NCBI GenBank assembly: GCA_017464525.1
Contig: JAFTZM010000002.1
Coordinates: forward strand, 62,001 to 126,000
Length of the DNA: 64,000 nucleotides
Direction: 5' to 3'
Source: Clostridia bacterium
GTDB lineage: Bacteria > Bacillota > Clostridia > Oscillospirales > QAKW01
Of the stretch, positions 26,663-36,043 are shown one piece after another (position 1 is the stretch's first letter; every line of letters starts with the position of its first letter). The position numbers and the translations under genes are program-made. Below the pieces are notes generated by a model that saw only the letters and a program-made list of their open reading frames with translations, was not told the DNA's origin and searched no databases.

Positions 26663-27942
26663 ATCGCAGAATCACCGCATTGATATCGGCGCTCCTGCTG
26701 TTGCTGCAGCTGGCAGGGTTGAGCAGTTGCGCCGCCACTCCGCTGCAGCTGCTGGATCGTAACGGCAACGCCATCAGCGCAGAAGGCCCCTACGCTGAGA
26801 TTGCCCTGAAGGAAGCAACAGAGATCCTCATCGAGCTAGAGGGCTGCACTGAAAAGCAGGCCAAAAAATTGCTCTCCCGCAAGGGCTATATCCTTTATAC
26901 CGCCTTCGATCCGTCGGTCTACCAAGCCATTGATCAGGCCTATGAAGAGCATCGCTCTGCCGGGCTGGAGCTGAGCGTGGCTGTGACCGATCAGAACGGC
27001 CGGCTGGCGGCGGTCTACAGCGCAAGCCAGCGGCAGATCAACCGGGCCACGGCCCTCACCCCGCCCTACTCGGCCTTCAAACCCCTGAGCGTTTACGCCC
27101 CTGCCATCGACCAGGGGCTTGCAAGCTGGGCTACCATGTACCCCGACGAGCCGGTGAAGCAGGTCAACGGGCAGGATTGGCCCTCCAACCCCAACGGCAG
27201 CTACTCTCATACGAACACGCCGGTGGCCACCGCCATTCAGAGATCCCTCAATACCATTGCGGTGCGTTGCCTGCAGGAGTATGGGGTCTCCAATTCCATT
27301 CAATATCTGAAAACCAGCTTCGGCCTCTCCCTGAATTTCGAAGAAAGCAAGGCCAACACCATGGGGGAAGAGGAGGTTCTGGGCAATATTGCCTTGGGTT
27401 ACCTGAACGAAGGGGTCTCCCCGGTGGATATGGCAGGCTATTACCGAGTATTTGCCGCCGGCGGGGAATACCTTGCCCCCAAGGCGGTGCTCCGGCTCTG
27501 CGATGCCGGCGGCAAGGAACTTTATACCGCCCCCGCTGAAGGCAAGCAGGTGATGAAGGAGACCACCGCTGTGATCATGAACCGGCTGCTGCAAAAGGTT
27601 ACCGCCCCCGGCGGCACCGGCAGCGAAGCCCTTTTCAGCAGGATCCCGGTGGCAGGGAAGACCGGAACCGGCGAAGAAGGCAACTGGTTCGTGGGGGTAA
27701 CGCCTCAATACAGCTGCGCCGTATGGCACGGAAACGAATACAGCAATAATCTGGCCGATACCATCTTTGCGGATATTATGGCAGAACTTCCCCACACCCG
27801 GGAGGATTTCAACGGATGCGCCGGCCTGCAGCAAGCGGCCTACTGCGCCGAGACCGGCCTGCTTTACGGCAGCGATTGCCGCAGGATGGAGACCGGCTGG
27901 TTTGCCGCCGATTCCCTGCCGGAAAAATGCAAAAATCATTGA
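26659..27942 (+). CDS. Lipoprotein penicillin-binding transpeptidase without glycosyltransferase domain
   Basis: A 427-residue PBP-type transpeptidase. The N-terminus has a signal sequence and lipobox LSSC, predicting a membrane-anchored lipoprotein. All three active-site motifs are intact: SAFK (Ser138-Lys141), SLN (196-198) and KTG (334-336). The arrangement resembles the transpeptidase half of class A PBPs; the glycosyltransferase domain is missing. The short N-terminal region (about 25-75) is unassigned. Its ATG overlaps the stop of the upstream polymerase gene, so a functional pair is likely, comparable in logic to SEDS polymerase-PBP pairs. Confidence 0.88.
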   Translation: MNRRITALISALLLLLQLAGLSSCAATPLQLLDRNGNAISAEGPYAEIALKEATEILIELEGCTEKQAKKLLSRKGYILYTAFDPSVYQAIDQAYEEHRSAGLELSVAVTDQNGRLAAVYSASQRQINRATALTPPYSAFKPLSVYAPAIDQGLASWATMYPDEPVKQVNGQDWPSNPNGSYSHTNTPVATAIQRSLNTIAVRCLQEYGVSNSIQYLKTSFGLSLNFEESKANTMGEEEVLGNIALGYLNEGVSPVDMAGYYRVFAAGGEYLAPKAVLRLCDAGGKELYTAPAEGKQVMKETTAVIMNRLLQKVTAPGGTGSEALFSRIPVAGKTGTGEEGNWFVGVTPQYSCAVWHGNEYSNNLADTIFADIMAELPHTREDFNGCAGLQQAAYCAETGLLYGSDCRRMETGWFAADSLPEKCKNH

Positions 27943-27948
27943 TTTAAA

Positions 27949-28082
27949 CAGACTGCCGAAAAAGAGTGCAGATTTCGCCGCTCCCACCGCTAACGCGGTC
28001 CCCCCTTACACAGGGGCGTCAGGGTCTACATTCTGCATATGCTTTTCCTTTTTCTGCGGTCGGTGCCTTTTTCAACAGTCTG
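27949..28082. repeat. Dispersed palindrome-ended element, 134 bp
   Basis: The ends are inverted repeats: CAGACTGCCGAAAAAG at 27949-27964 and the complement of CAGACTGTTGAAAAAG at 28067-28082, matching at 14 of 16 positions. The interior has GC-rich inverted segments such as ACCGCTAACGCGGT. The right end continues in a near-identical copy, inverted, at 63960-64000. No coding potential is evident. Confidence 0.6.
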
Positions 28083-28083
28083 G

Positions 28084-28117
28084 CAAGCAGATTCTTCGAA
28101 ATCTGCTTGTTTTTTTA
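28084..28117 (+). terminator. Terminator hairpin upstream of the surface protein gene
   Basis: CAAGCAGATT and AATCTGCTTG form a 10-bp stem, followed by TTTTTTTT. It directly abuts the dispersed element and probably ends transcripts of the polymerase-transpeptidase pair. Confidence 0.8.
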
Positions 28118-28135
28118 TAATAAGTATTATATAAT
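28107..28135 (+). promoter_or_regulatory. Predicted sigma-A promoter for the large surface protein
   Basis: TTGTTT at 28107-28112, overlapping the terminator's 3' arm, a 17-bp spacer, and TATAAT at 28130-28135, 30 bp upstream of the ATG. Confidence 0.6.
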
Positions 28136-28165
28136 GATATTAATAAACAAGAGAGGAGAAAACAT

Positions 28166-31100
28166 ATGAAGCAATTTAAAAAATTGTTTGCAGGCCTGCT
28201 GGCTCTTTGCATGATGCTGGTGATGGTTCCGATGACCATGCCCGCCTATGCCGGAGACGGCGGACCGGACACGCCTGTGGACTACATCGAAGTGGAGCCC
28301 ATATCCGTAATCGAGCATTACAACGGCTATTGGGGCGAATCCTACGATACCGCCACCGGCGAACTCAAGAAGGAGTATTACTACATCGACCCCGCTCCTT
28401 ATGTGACGGTATACCTGAATGACGGCACCGTACTGGACGGAGAAGGCGGCGTGGTCTATGACGGATACTATTACGGCCTGGAGTTTTCCGACACCCGCTG
28501 GGTGCTGGGAACCCAGCAGGCACAGGTCTCCATCATGGATTACACCGACACGGTGGAGGTTACCGTAACCCCCCATCCCTTCCGGGAGATCCAGGTGAAC
28601 GATATCACCCTGATCCAGTACACCGGCGGCTATTACGCCACCTACTGGGATGACGAAATGGAGGTGGAATACTACCTCTACACCAAGTCCCCCACCTACA
28701 CGGTGACGCTGGCAGACGGCAGTGTGCTGGAAAGTGACAGCGACGGTGAAATCTACTACAACGACCGCTGGTACAGACTGAACTTTGATCAGGGCTACGA
28801 CAGCCAATGGCAGCTGGGCGAGAACACCGTGACCGCCACCCTGATGGGAAAAGAGACCACCTTCACCGCCACCCTGGTGGAGACCCCGGTGGAGAGCATC
28901 ACCTTCGACAAGCTGGAGGTGGTGGAAAACCTGAACGGCTACATCACCGACGAGTACGACGAGGAGTCGGGGGAATATGTGGAATATTTCCATTACGATT
29001 TCTACCCCACCTTTACGGTGAACTTCAAGGACGGAAGCTCTCAGCATATCAACAACGGCTATGTATACAACGGGATCCGCTATCAATTTGAGATCGAACA
29101 GAACCTGAAGCACAGCCTGAAGATGGGAGAAAACACCCTGCCCTTCCGCTTTATGGGCTATGAGACCGAGATGCCGGTAACGGTGATCGAGTCCCCCGTT
29201 GAGAGCATCGAGATCGAGCCTTTGCAGATCATCGAGAATACCAACGGGTATTACTGGGATTACGATTACGACTACGAAACCGACACCTACCTCAGCTTCT
29301 TTTACTATTACCTGGAGCCGGAGATCACCGTGACCATGAAGGACGGAACGGTAAAGACCGGTTTTGGCGGGATCTGGTATAACGACGATTATTATTGGCT
29401 TGGGGATAACCAGAACTCAGAAAATCAACTGAAGCTGGGCACCAACACCGTGACCTATTCTATCATGGGCAAGGAAGTGACCGGCACGGTGGAGATCATC
29501 AAGAGCCCCATCCAATCGGTCATTGTGGATCCCATCAAGATCGTGGAGCATTCCTGCGGCGAATACGATTACAGCTACAATGAGGAGACCGACGAATACG
29601 ATCTTCCCTTCTACTACTATAATTTTTATCCCAACTTTACTGTTTCCATGACGGACGGCTCTGTTTACCGGGGAGAATACGGTTCCTTTGAATATCAGGG
29701 CACTGGCTATTCCCTGGATTTTGAGCAGGACTATGAAAATCAGCTGAAGTTGGGCACCAACACCGTGACCGGTACCCTGATGAACAAGGAGGTCACCTTC
29801 CAGGTGGAGATCCTGGAAAGCCCCCTGACCGGCCTGACCGCCCCGGATATTACCATTATCGAGGGCACCAACGGCAGTTACCGGGATGAATACAACAGCG
29901 AGACCGGCCAATGGGAGACCTATTTCTGCTATGAGATCTACCTGGGCGATGTGACCTTCACCCTGAAGAACGGCACTACCCTCACCGGCACCTCCTACAC
30001 CTACGAGGGCACAACCTACGGGGTGGAATACAGTTACCGGCAGGATCAATCTCCCGAAAACCCCTGGGGGCTGGGCACCCATGAATACGAATTCCATTTC
30101 ATGGGGAAGACCGGGAAGTTCAATGTAAACATTGTGGAATCTCCTTATACCTCTTTGGAAATTCTGAGTGTAGACACGACCCATGAAAATCAGTATAGCT
30201 ACACGACTGAGGATGAAATGGGCAACGAGATCAAGATCTACTCGATCCCTGATTTCACCTACCGAGTGACCACCAAGGACGGGAATTCCTTTGTTAAAAG
30301 CTACCGTAACGACGAAGATTCCAACATCAGTGTTATGTCCAATCAATACAGCGAGCCCTGGACCATCGGCGGCAAGAACCTCTTCACGGTGCAGTACAGC
30401 ACCCTGACGACTACCGCATCCGCTCCGCTGGCAGAGGCGCTGTATTTCTCCTATTTTGAGCAAGACGGTGCCGCCTACATCACCGATTGCATGATCTACG
30501 ATGAGGTACTGGAGATCCCCGAGGAGATCGGCGGTCTGCCGGTGGTCGGCATTGCCAGTTTCGGCGAGGCCTATTGGTATGCTGAGGAGGTCTACCTGCC
30601 GGACAGCATCACCGAGATCAGCACCGATATGGATTGGCCCCGCGACATGAGGATCCTTTCCATCGGCAGCGGTGTGGAGTATCTGGAGCCCGAGATGTTT
30701 GCCCATTGCTATAATCTGGAAAGCATTGTGATCTCTCCGGAAAATCCCTACTACTGCTGCGTGGACGGTGCCGTTTACGATATCGATGTAACCACCCTGA
30801 TCTACTACCCCCTGAGCCTCGGGCTGGATTACCACGTGCCCGCCACCGTGACCAATATCGATGCGGTCTGCGGCTATCAATATGCGGAACTGAACATCAT
30901 CTTTGACGAAAATTCCACCGCTTATAAGACGGTGGACGGCGTGACCTATAACGCCAATATGACCCGGGTGATCTATTGCAACCGTTCCAAGACCGGCGCT
31001 TATGTGATGCCCGATACGGTGACTGAGATCGGTGATAACGCCTTCAGCAATTGCACCGGCCTCACCTCTGTGACCGTTTCCAAAAACGTTACCTCCATCG

Positions 31101-33373
31101 TTTACGGCGCTTTCGCCAATTGCTCTGCTCTGAGCAAGATCTCCATGCCGGATACGGTGGTGGAGATCGGCACCTACGCCTTTGCTGAGTGCGAATCGCT
31201 GGCTACAGTGGATCTGCCTGAAAATCTGGTTGTCATCGGCGAAAAGAGCTTCTACAACAGCGGCCTGACCGCCCTGACCACCCCCGGCAGCCTGATTTCC
31301 ATTGGCGAGGAAGCTTTTGCCAATTCCGCCATCGCCAACCTCACCCTGAACGAAGGCCTGCAACATATCGATTATGCCGCCTTCTATAAGACCCCGGTGA
31401 AAAAGGTGGCGCTGCCCGATAGCTTTGTTTCCTCCGGGTCTTACATTTTTGCATATTGTACCAAGCTGGAGAGCCTGACCTTCGGCAATCAGCTGACCGG
31501 TATTGCAAGCAACTCCTTCATTGGATGCTCTGCTTTAAGATCCGTTACCTTCCCCGAAAACATTGAATTTATCGGACGCGATGCCTTCGCCCGCTGCACT
31601 GCGCTGGAAGAAGCCGTATTTGAAAATGAAGGGATCCAGATCTCATCAAGCGCTTTCTATAGCTGCGCTCTGAAGGAACTGAAGTTGGGCAACAGCGTTA
31701 CCGAGATCGAGCAGTATACCTTCGCCGGCAACGATTTCACCGAAATTGCCCTGCCGGAGAGCGTGACCGACATCGCCTACGGTGCCTTTGCCAACTGCAA
31801 AAGCCTGAAAAACATCGATGTTCCCGCCTCTGCCATCAATATCGCCGCCCGGGTATTCGATAATACCGCATGGTACGAAGAGCAGCCAGACGGGGAGGTT
31901 TATCTGGAGCATATCTTCTATGATTATAAGGGGTATATGTCCAAGGATACCGTTGTTGTGGTAAAGGACGGCACCACCACCCTGGCTGACAATTCCTTTG
32001 AGGATTGCCGGGGAATGTCCGGCGTTCAGCTGCCGGACAGCCTGAAGGTCATCGGCGAGCAGGCATTCTATGACTGTGATGGTTTGACCGATCTCATTAT
32101 CCCCGAGGGTGTGACCTCCATTGGATATTATGCCTTCCAGGGATGCGACAGCCTGACCACCCTGGTACTGCCTGCTACGCTGGAATACATCGGTTACGGT
32201 GCCTTCAGTTACGCTCCCAATCTGGAACACATCCTTTTCCTTGGTACCGAAGAGCAATTTCAGAAGATTGATTTAGGTGATTATTATAATTGGAATGTCG
32301 ACCTCCACTTCGGCACCCTGGAGGCGGTGGAAAGCTACGAGCCGGATTGCGAGCTGGTAAGCTTCACCTACTATGAGTGCTCGGAATGCGGCACCGGCCA
32401 TCTTGGAGATTTTGTACTGCCCACCGGCCACACCCCCGCAGGAAAGCCCTCCGTTACCCCTTCCACCTGTACCACGCACGGCGTGGAGCAGGGCTACTGC
32501 ACCACCTGCCAGCAGAACTACGAGGTGACCCTGCCCCTGAAGGAGCACACCTACAAAAAAGCTGAATGTACTGTTTGCGGCCTGCCTGAGATCCGTACCG
32601 CTCACCCCTACGGAGTGAACCTGGATCAGACCTGGACCTACACCGCAGAGGGTGCCACCCAGATCACCCTGACCTTTGCCGAGCAGTTTGATCTTGGCTA
32701 CGATGCCACCCTCACCATCACCGGCAGCGACGGGCTTGCCTGCGGCTACTCCGGCTACGATCTGGAGGGCGGCTGCAATGTGACCCTGCCCGGCGATACG
32801 GTGACCATCCGTCTGCAGACCGGAAGCTACAATTGGAATGACAGCTACGGCTTTGAGATCATCGGCATTTCTGCTGAAGTGCTGATGGACAACAACGGCG
32901 TTTCCCTTGAAACAGAGGTAGGCGTTGTGGAGGCCGGCACCGAGCTGGTAGCTGAGCCTACCAAGCTGGCCGAAGAGGCTATTGTTCCCGCCGGATTCTC
33001 CAAGAGCAGCGCTCAAACCTATGACATCCGCCTGGAGAAGGACGGCGTTTCGGTGCAGCCCAACGGCGAGATCGTGATCACCCTGCCGGTGCCCGAAAAT
33101 GCCAACCCCGAAAAGTGCCAGGTATTCCACGTGGACGATCAAGGCAATATGACCAACATGAACGCCGAATTCAACGGTGAATCTCTGGTGTTCGTCACCG
33201 ATCACTTAAGCTACTACGTGATCCTGGAAAGTTATGATACTGCCGGTGTTGTGCAGCTGATGCAAGCGATCATCGGCGACATCGAGTTCGATATCGATAC
33301 CATGGATCAGAATAACGACGGCAAGCTGACCATTGTCGATGCAGTTCTTCTGCTCCGTATCCTTTCCGCTTGA
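28166..33373 (+). CDS. Giant secreted surface protein: seven Ig-like modules, BspA-type LRRs, dockerin-like end
   Basis: A 1,735-residue exported protein. A signal peptide ends at AYA (about residue 29). Seven tandem modules of about 100 residues (about 35-760) follow, each starting like SPVESI and containing a Tyr/Asp-rich strand pair, a DGT or DGS turn, and LGTNTVT-MGK endings. Next come BspA-like leucine-rich repeats (about 780-1380), a Cys-containing region with ECSECG, YCTTC and CTVCG pairs (about 1400-1475), and a beta-rich domain. The last 45 residues hold a dockerin-like helix plus one Ca loop, DQNNDGKLTIVD. There is no sortase motif. The AGAGGAG site supports the start. Adhesion or scaffolding is inferred. 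Confidence 0.9.
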   Translation: MKQFKKLFAGLLALCMMLVMVPMTMPAYAGDGGPDTPVDYIEVEPISVIEHYNGYWGESYDTATGELKKEYYYIDPAPYVTVYLNDGTVLDGEGGVVYDGYYYGLEFSDTRWVLGTQQAQVSIMDYTDTVEVTVTPHPFREIQVNDITLIQYTGGYYATYWDDEMEVEYYLYTKSPTYTVTLADGSVLESDSDGEIYYNDRWYRLNFDQGYDSQWQLGENTVTATLMGKETTFTATLVETPVESITFDKLEVVENLNGYITDEYDEESGEYVEYFHYDFYPTFTVNFKDGSSQHINNGYVYNGIRYQFEIEQNLKHSLKMGENTLPFRFMGYETEMPVTVIESPVESIEIEPLQIIENTNGYYWDYDYDYETDTYLSFFYYYLEPEITVTMKDGTVKTGFGGIWYNDDYYWLGDNQNSENQLKLGTNTVTYSIMGKEVTGTVEIIKSPIQSVIVDPIKIVEHSCGEYDYSYNEETDEYDLPFYYYNFYPNFTVSMTDGSVYRGEYGSFEYQGTGYSLDFEQDYENQLKLGTNTVTGTLMNKEVTFQVEILESPLTGLTAPDITIIEGTNGSYRDEYNSETGQWETYFCYEIYLGDVTFTLKNGTTLTGTSYTYEGTTYGVEYSYRQDQSPENPWGLGTHEYEFHFMGKTGKFNVNIVESPYTSLEILSVDTTHENQYSYTTEDEMGNEIKIYSIPDFTYRVTTKDGNSFVKSYRNDEDSNISVMSNQYSEPWTIGGKNLFTVQYSTLTTTASAPLAEALYFSYFEQDGAAYITDCMIYDEVLEIPEEIGGLPVVGIASFGEAYWYAEEVYLPDSITEISTDMDWPRDMRILSIGSGVEYLEPEMFAHCYNLESIVISPENPYYCCVDGAVYDIDVTTLIYYPLSLGLDYHVPATVTNIDAVCGYQYAELNIIFDENSTAYKTVDGVTYNANMTRVIYCNRSKTGAYVMPDTVTEIGDNAFSNCTGLTSVTVSKNVTSIVYGAFANCSALSKISMPDTVVEIGTYAFAECESLATVDLPENLVVIGEKSFYNSGLTALTTPGSLISIGEEAFANSAIANLTLNEGLQHIDYAAFYKTPVKKVALPDSFVSSGSYIFAYCTKLESLTFGNQLTGIASNSFIGCSALRSVTFPENIEFIGRDAFARCTALEEAVFENEGIQISSSAFYSCALKELKLGNSVTEIEQYTFAGNDFTEIALPESVTDIAYGAFANCKSLKNIDVPASAINIAARVFDNTAWYEEQPDGEVYLEHIFYDYKGYMSKDTVVVVKDGTTTLADNSFEDCRGMSGVQLPDSLKVIGEQAFYDCDGLTDLIIPEGVTSIGYYAFQGCDSLTTLVLPATLEYIGYGAFSYAPNLEHILFLGTEEQFQKIDLGDYYNWNVDLHFGTLEAVESYEPDCELVSFTYYECSECGTGHLGDFVLPTGHTPAGKPSVTPSTCTTHGVEQGYCTTCQQNYEVTLPLKEHTYKKAECTVCGLPEIRTAHPYGVNLDQTWTYTAEGATQITLTFAEQFDLGYDATLTITGSDGLACGYSGYDLEGGCNVTLPGDTVTIRLQTGSYNWNDSYGFEIIGISAEVLMDNNGVSLETEVGVVEAGTELVAEPTKLAEEAIVPAGFSKSSAQTYDIRLEKDGVSVQPNGEIVITLPVPENANPEKCQVFHVDDQGNMTNMNAEFNGESLVFVTDHLSYYVILESYDTAGVVQLMQAIIGDIEFDIDTMDQNNDGKLTIVDAVLLLRILSA

Positions 33374-33379
33374 TTTAAG

Positions 33380-33415
33380 AATAAGCCAACAGATTTTCTG
33401 TTGGCTTATTTTTTA
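33380..33415 (+). terminator. Terminator after the large surface protein gene
   Basis: AATAAGCCAACAGA and TCTGTTGGCTTATT make a 14-bp stem with a TTT loop, followed by TTTTTA. The next promoter begins immediately after it. Confidence 0.9.
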
Positions 33416-33444
33416 TTGACGAAGCGAACCATTTGATATATAAT
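33416..33444 (+). promoter_or_regulatory. Predicted sigma-A promoter for the transglutaminase-like gene
   Basis: TTGACG at 33416-33421, a 17-bp spacer, and TATAAT at 33439-33444. An in-frame ATG at 33443 lies inside the -10, so translation must start downstream. Confidence 0.85.
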
Positions 33445-33475
33445 GAAGGAAAAAATGAACCCTGGAGGCAAGCCT

Positions 33476-34876
33476 ATGCATTTTCGAAAACTGATCGCTC
33501 TGCTGCTGGTATTATTTATGATGGCAGGGTTTCCCATTGCCCATGCGGAGGAGGCCCCGGCGGTACTAAGCAGCAGCCGGCCGGAGGTCTATTATGCCGC
33601 TTCCTCCACCACCCCGCTTCGGGAGAACAAAGAGCTGCGGGATCATCTGGCAGATGCACTGACCCGCTGTGTCAGCGAGGTCAGCCTGGAATCCTTTAAG
33701 ATCAAAGCCACTCAAGCCAATGTGGATGCCATTTCCGAGTTGATCTTTTATGAGATCCCTGAGGCCTTTCACTATGTGGGCGGCGGCTTTTACTATAATT
33801 CCTCCAATTACCTTACCCAGATGGAGATCTATTACCTATACGACGCCAAGACCTACACCCCCATGTATAATGCCTGCAAGGCGGCCGCCCAGAAACTGAC
33901 CGCCGGGTTAGAGGGCTTGGGAGATGTGGAAAAGGCGCTGCTGCTTCACGACCGGCTGGCCCTCCATTGCGAATACAGCGTGGATGACTTGACCAACGGC
34001 ACCTACGACGATAACGATTTCACCATCTACGGCGCGCTGGTGGAGCAAATGGCGGTCTGCCAAGGGTACGCCTTTGCCTATGAATATCTGCTGGATCTGG
34101 CGGGAATTGAAAGCACCATCTGCTCCTCAGAGGACCTGAACCACGCTTGGAATATTGTGACCATCGGCAGAGTGAAATACCATGTGGATGTAACTTGGGA
34201 TGATCCGGTAGAGGATATCACCGGCCAGGTCTACCACGATAACTTCCTGATCTCCAGCACCGCCCTATACAATAACGGGCACAAAGCCTCCGACTACGAC
34301 ACCTCCCCCACCGCCACCACCTATGATCAGGCCTTCTGGCGGTATGCCTATTCCTCCTTCCAGCTGGTAAAGGGAGAGCTTTATTACATTGACAGCGCTG
34401 ATTTTGCCATCCGGCGGTACAGCGATCAGGCAACCATCCACACCATCGACCAGAAGTGGACCGTCAATTCCTTTAGTTTTTCCTCCTGCTACGCCCGGCT
34501 GGCCACCGACGGTAAAAACCTGATCTACTCTCTGCCGGGCAGTATCTACTGGCTGGAGCTCTCTACCGGCAAGACCATGCTGCTGCACCAGGCCACCCTG
34601 GAAACAGGCTTCCAGATCTACGGCTTTGATCTGCAGGGCACCACCATGATCATCGAGCCCTTTGATTACCCGGTGTTCGAGCACGATACCAAAAAGACCT
34701 ATCAGTTTACCAAGCCCTATGCCGATCCCGCTCCGAAGATGACCGATGCGGTAAAGCTTCTGCGCCGTCTGGCCGGCGAGCGAGTAGTCCTGAGCGCCTA
34801 CCTGCTGGATCGCAACAATGATGATACGCTTACCATTGCCGATACCGTACTTCTGCTGAGAGAACTTTCGGCATAA
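33476..34876 (+). CDS. Secreted transglutaminase-like protein with C-terminal dockerin-like module
   Basis: A 466-residue exported protein. The signal peptide ends near AHA (about 24). The transglutaminase-like core has Cys195 (AVCQGYA), His223 (NHAWNI) and Asp238 (VDVTWDDP), the standard triad; in bacteria such domains are usually peptidases or cross-linkers. The following 150 residues look like a beta-propeller-type region (repeated YS/LY strands). The C-terminal 45 residues repeat the helix-loop-helix of the neighbours, with DRNNDDTLTIAD as the Ca loop; Asp replaces the usual Gly at position 6. GGAGG 9 nt upstream fixes the start at 33476. Confidence 0.88.
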   Translation: MHFRKLIALLLVLFMMAGFPIAHAEEAPAVLSSSRPEVYYAASSTTPLRENKELRDHLADALTRCVSEVSLESFKIKATQANVDAISELIFYEIPEAFHYVGGGFYYNSSNYLTQMEIYYLYDAKTYTPMYNACKAAAQKLTAGLEGLGDVEKALLLHDRLALHCEYSVDDLTNGTYDDNDFTIYGALVEQMAVCQGYAFAYEYLLDLAGIESTICSSEDLNHAWNIVTIGRVKYHVDVTWDDPVEDITGQVYHDNFLISSTALYNNGHKASDYDTSPTATTYDQAFWRYAYSSFQLVKGELYYIDSADFAIRRYSDQATIHTIDQKWTVNSFSFSSCYARLATDGKNLIYSLPGSIYWLELSTGKTMLLHQATLETGFQIYGFDLQGTTMIIEPFDYPVFEHDTKKTYQFTKPYADPAPKMTDAVKLLRRLAGERVVLSAYLLDRNNDDTLTIADTVLLLRELSA

Positions 34877-34894
34877 ATAAAGGAGATTTGAATT

Positions 34895-36043
34895 ATGTTT
34901 AAAAAATTGATCGCCATTCTTTTGATCGCCGCGTTATTCATCACATCCTGTTTCTCCGCCGCCGGCAGCCCTGCCATCAATACCGCAGATGTGATCACCA
35001 TGCTGCGTGTGTTGGTGGGAGCCGATACAGAAACAGACACCACCTACATGGACCGCAACGGGGACGGAAGCTTTTCGTTGGCCGATGCCATTGAAGCGCT
35101 CCGCGTTGTTGCCGGAGATTACCGGATCTGGCAACAGGATGAAAGCGGAACCACCATCCGGCTGATGACCCAGAATATCCGCTACGCCAACTCCCTCACC
35201 GGCACCGGCGACGGTACCAACAACACCCTCGCCCTACGGCAATACCGCTTCAAGGCCCTGGTAGAAAAATATGATCCGGATGTGATCTGTATGCAGGAGG
35301 TCACTCCTCTCTGGATCGAGCAGCTGCAGACGCTGCTGGGGGACACCTACAGCATTGAATACAAAATGCGCTCTGAAAAGAGCAAAGAGGCCACCCCGGT
35401 CTTATATAAGACCGCCAAATACGAGCTGCTCCAGGTGAAGCATTTCTGGCTCTCTGAGACGCCGGATGTGGAAAGTTCCTGCTACGGCGAGATCGGGATC
35501 CCCGCCCGGATCTCCACTGCTGTATGGCTGAAGGATAAGGCCACCGGCGCAGAATTCTGCGCTGTTTCCACCCATTTTGGCTTGGGCGGCGGGCAGGTCG
35601 TGCAGGGGGCCGGAAACCAGCTGGCCGATATGCTGGCCGCCATGCCGGAGGGCTCCAACGCCTTTGTGCTGGGGGATTTCAACGATTCCTACCAAAGCAC
35701 CACCTATAAGACCTACTGCGACGCAGACCGCATGATCGATCTCCGGGATGTGACCGCTGAAATGGCCGGCTGCAGCATCGGCAGCATGGGTACCTTGAAA
35801 AACGGTACCTTCAGCGGCTTTAATGTGAACAAATCGGAGGGCAACGGCAGCTATATCGATCATGTCATGGCAAAGCCCAATGCTAATATGGCCCTGGAAT
35901 ACTACAGCGTCCTTTACGATCAGCTGGGCGATACGGCCAATAACGTGACAGAAGGGTATGTTTCCGATCACTTCGCAGTTCTTTGTGATGTGCGAATCGA
36001 AACCACCCCCTCTTATGTTGATTTTTATCCTTCTTATAAATAA
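34895..36043 (+). CDS. Lipoprotein endonuclease/exonuclease/phosphatase-fold enzyme with N-terminal dockerin-like module
   Basis: A 382-residue protein with a signal sequence and lipobox ITSC (Cys19). Residues 25-77 form a dockerin-like module: a helix ADVITMLRVLVG, a 12-residue linker, and a canonical Ca loop DRNGDGSFSLAD followed by its helix. The rest is an EEP-fold metal-dependent phosphodiesterase or phosphatase: MTQNIRY near 91, MQEV near 130, LGDFND near 268 and SDHFAV near 354 provide the Asn, Glu, Asp and His ligands. Candidate substrates include nucleic acids, sphingomyelin or inositol phosphates. It is 18 nt after the transglutaminase gene and probably cotranscribed. A dockerin between lipid anchor and catalytic domain is unusual. 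Confidence 0.88.
   Translation: MFKKLIAILLIAALFITSCFSAAGSPAINTADVITMLRVLVGADTETDTTYMDRNGDGSFSLADAIEALRVVAGDYRIWQQDESGTTIRLMTQNIRYANSLTGTGDGTNNTLALRQYRFKALVEKYDPDVICMQEVTPLWIEQLQTLLGDTYSIEYKMRSEKSKEATPVLYKTAKYELLQVKHFWLSETPDVESSCYGEIGIPARISTAVWLKDKATGAEFCAVSTHFGLGGGQVVQGAGNQLADMLAAMPEGSNAFVLGDFNDSYQSTTYKTYCDADRMIDLRDVTAEMAGCSIGSMGTLKNGTFSGFNVNKSEGNGSYIDHVMAKPNANMALEYYSVLYDQLGDTANNVTEGYVSDHFAVLCDVRIETTPSYVDFYPSYK

Noticed and set aside
29417..31366. 649-residue open frame on the minus strand opposite the large surface protein
   Set aside because: It has no ribosome-binding site or recognisable domain, and the plus-strand frame has signal peptide, repeats and dockerin; it mirrors biased codon use.
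33443..33475. ATG at 33443 as start of the transglutaminase-like protein
   Set aside because: It falls inside the -10 box of a consensus promoter; the ATG at 33476 has a GGAGG site.
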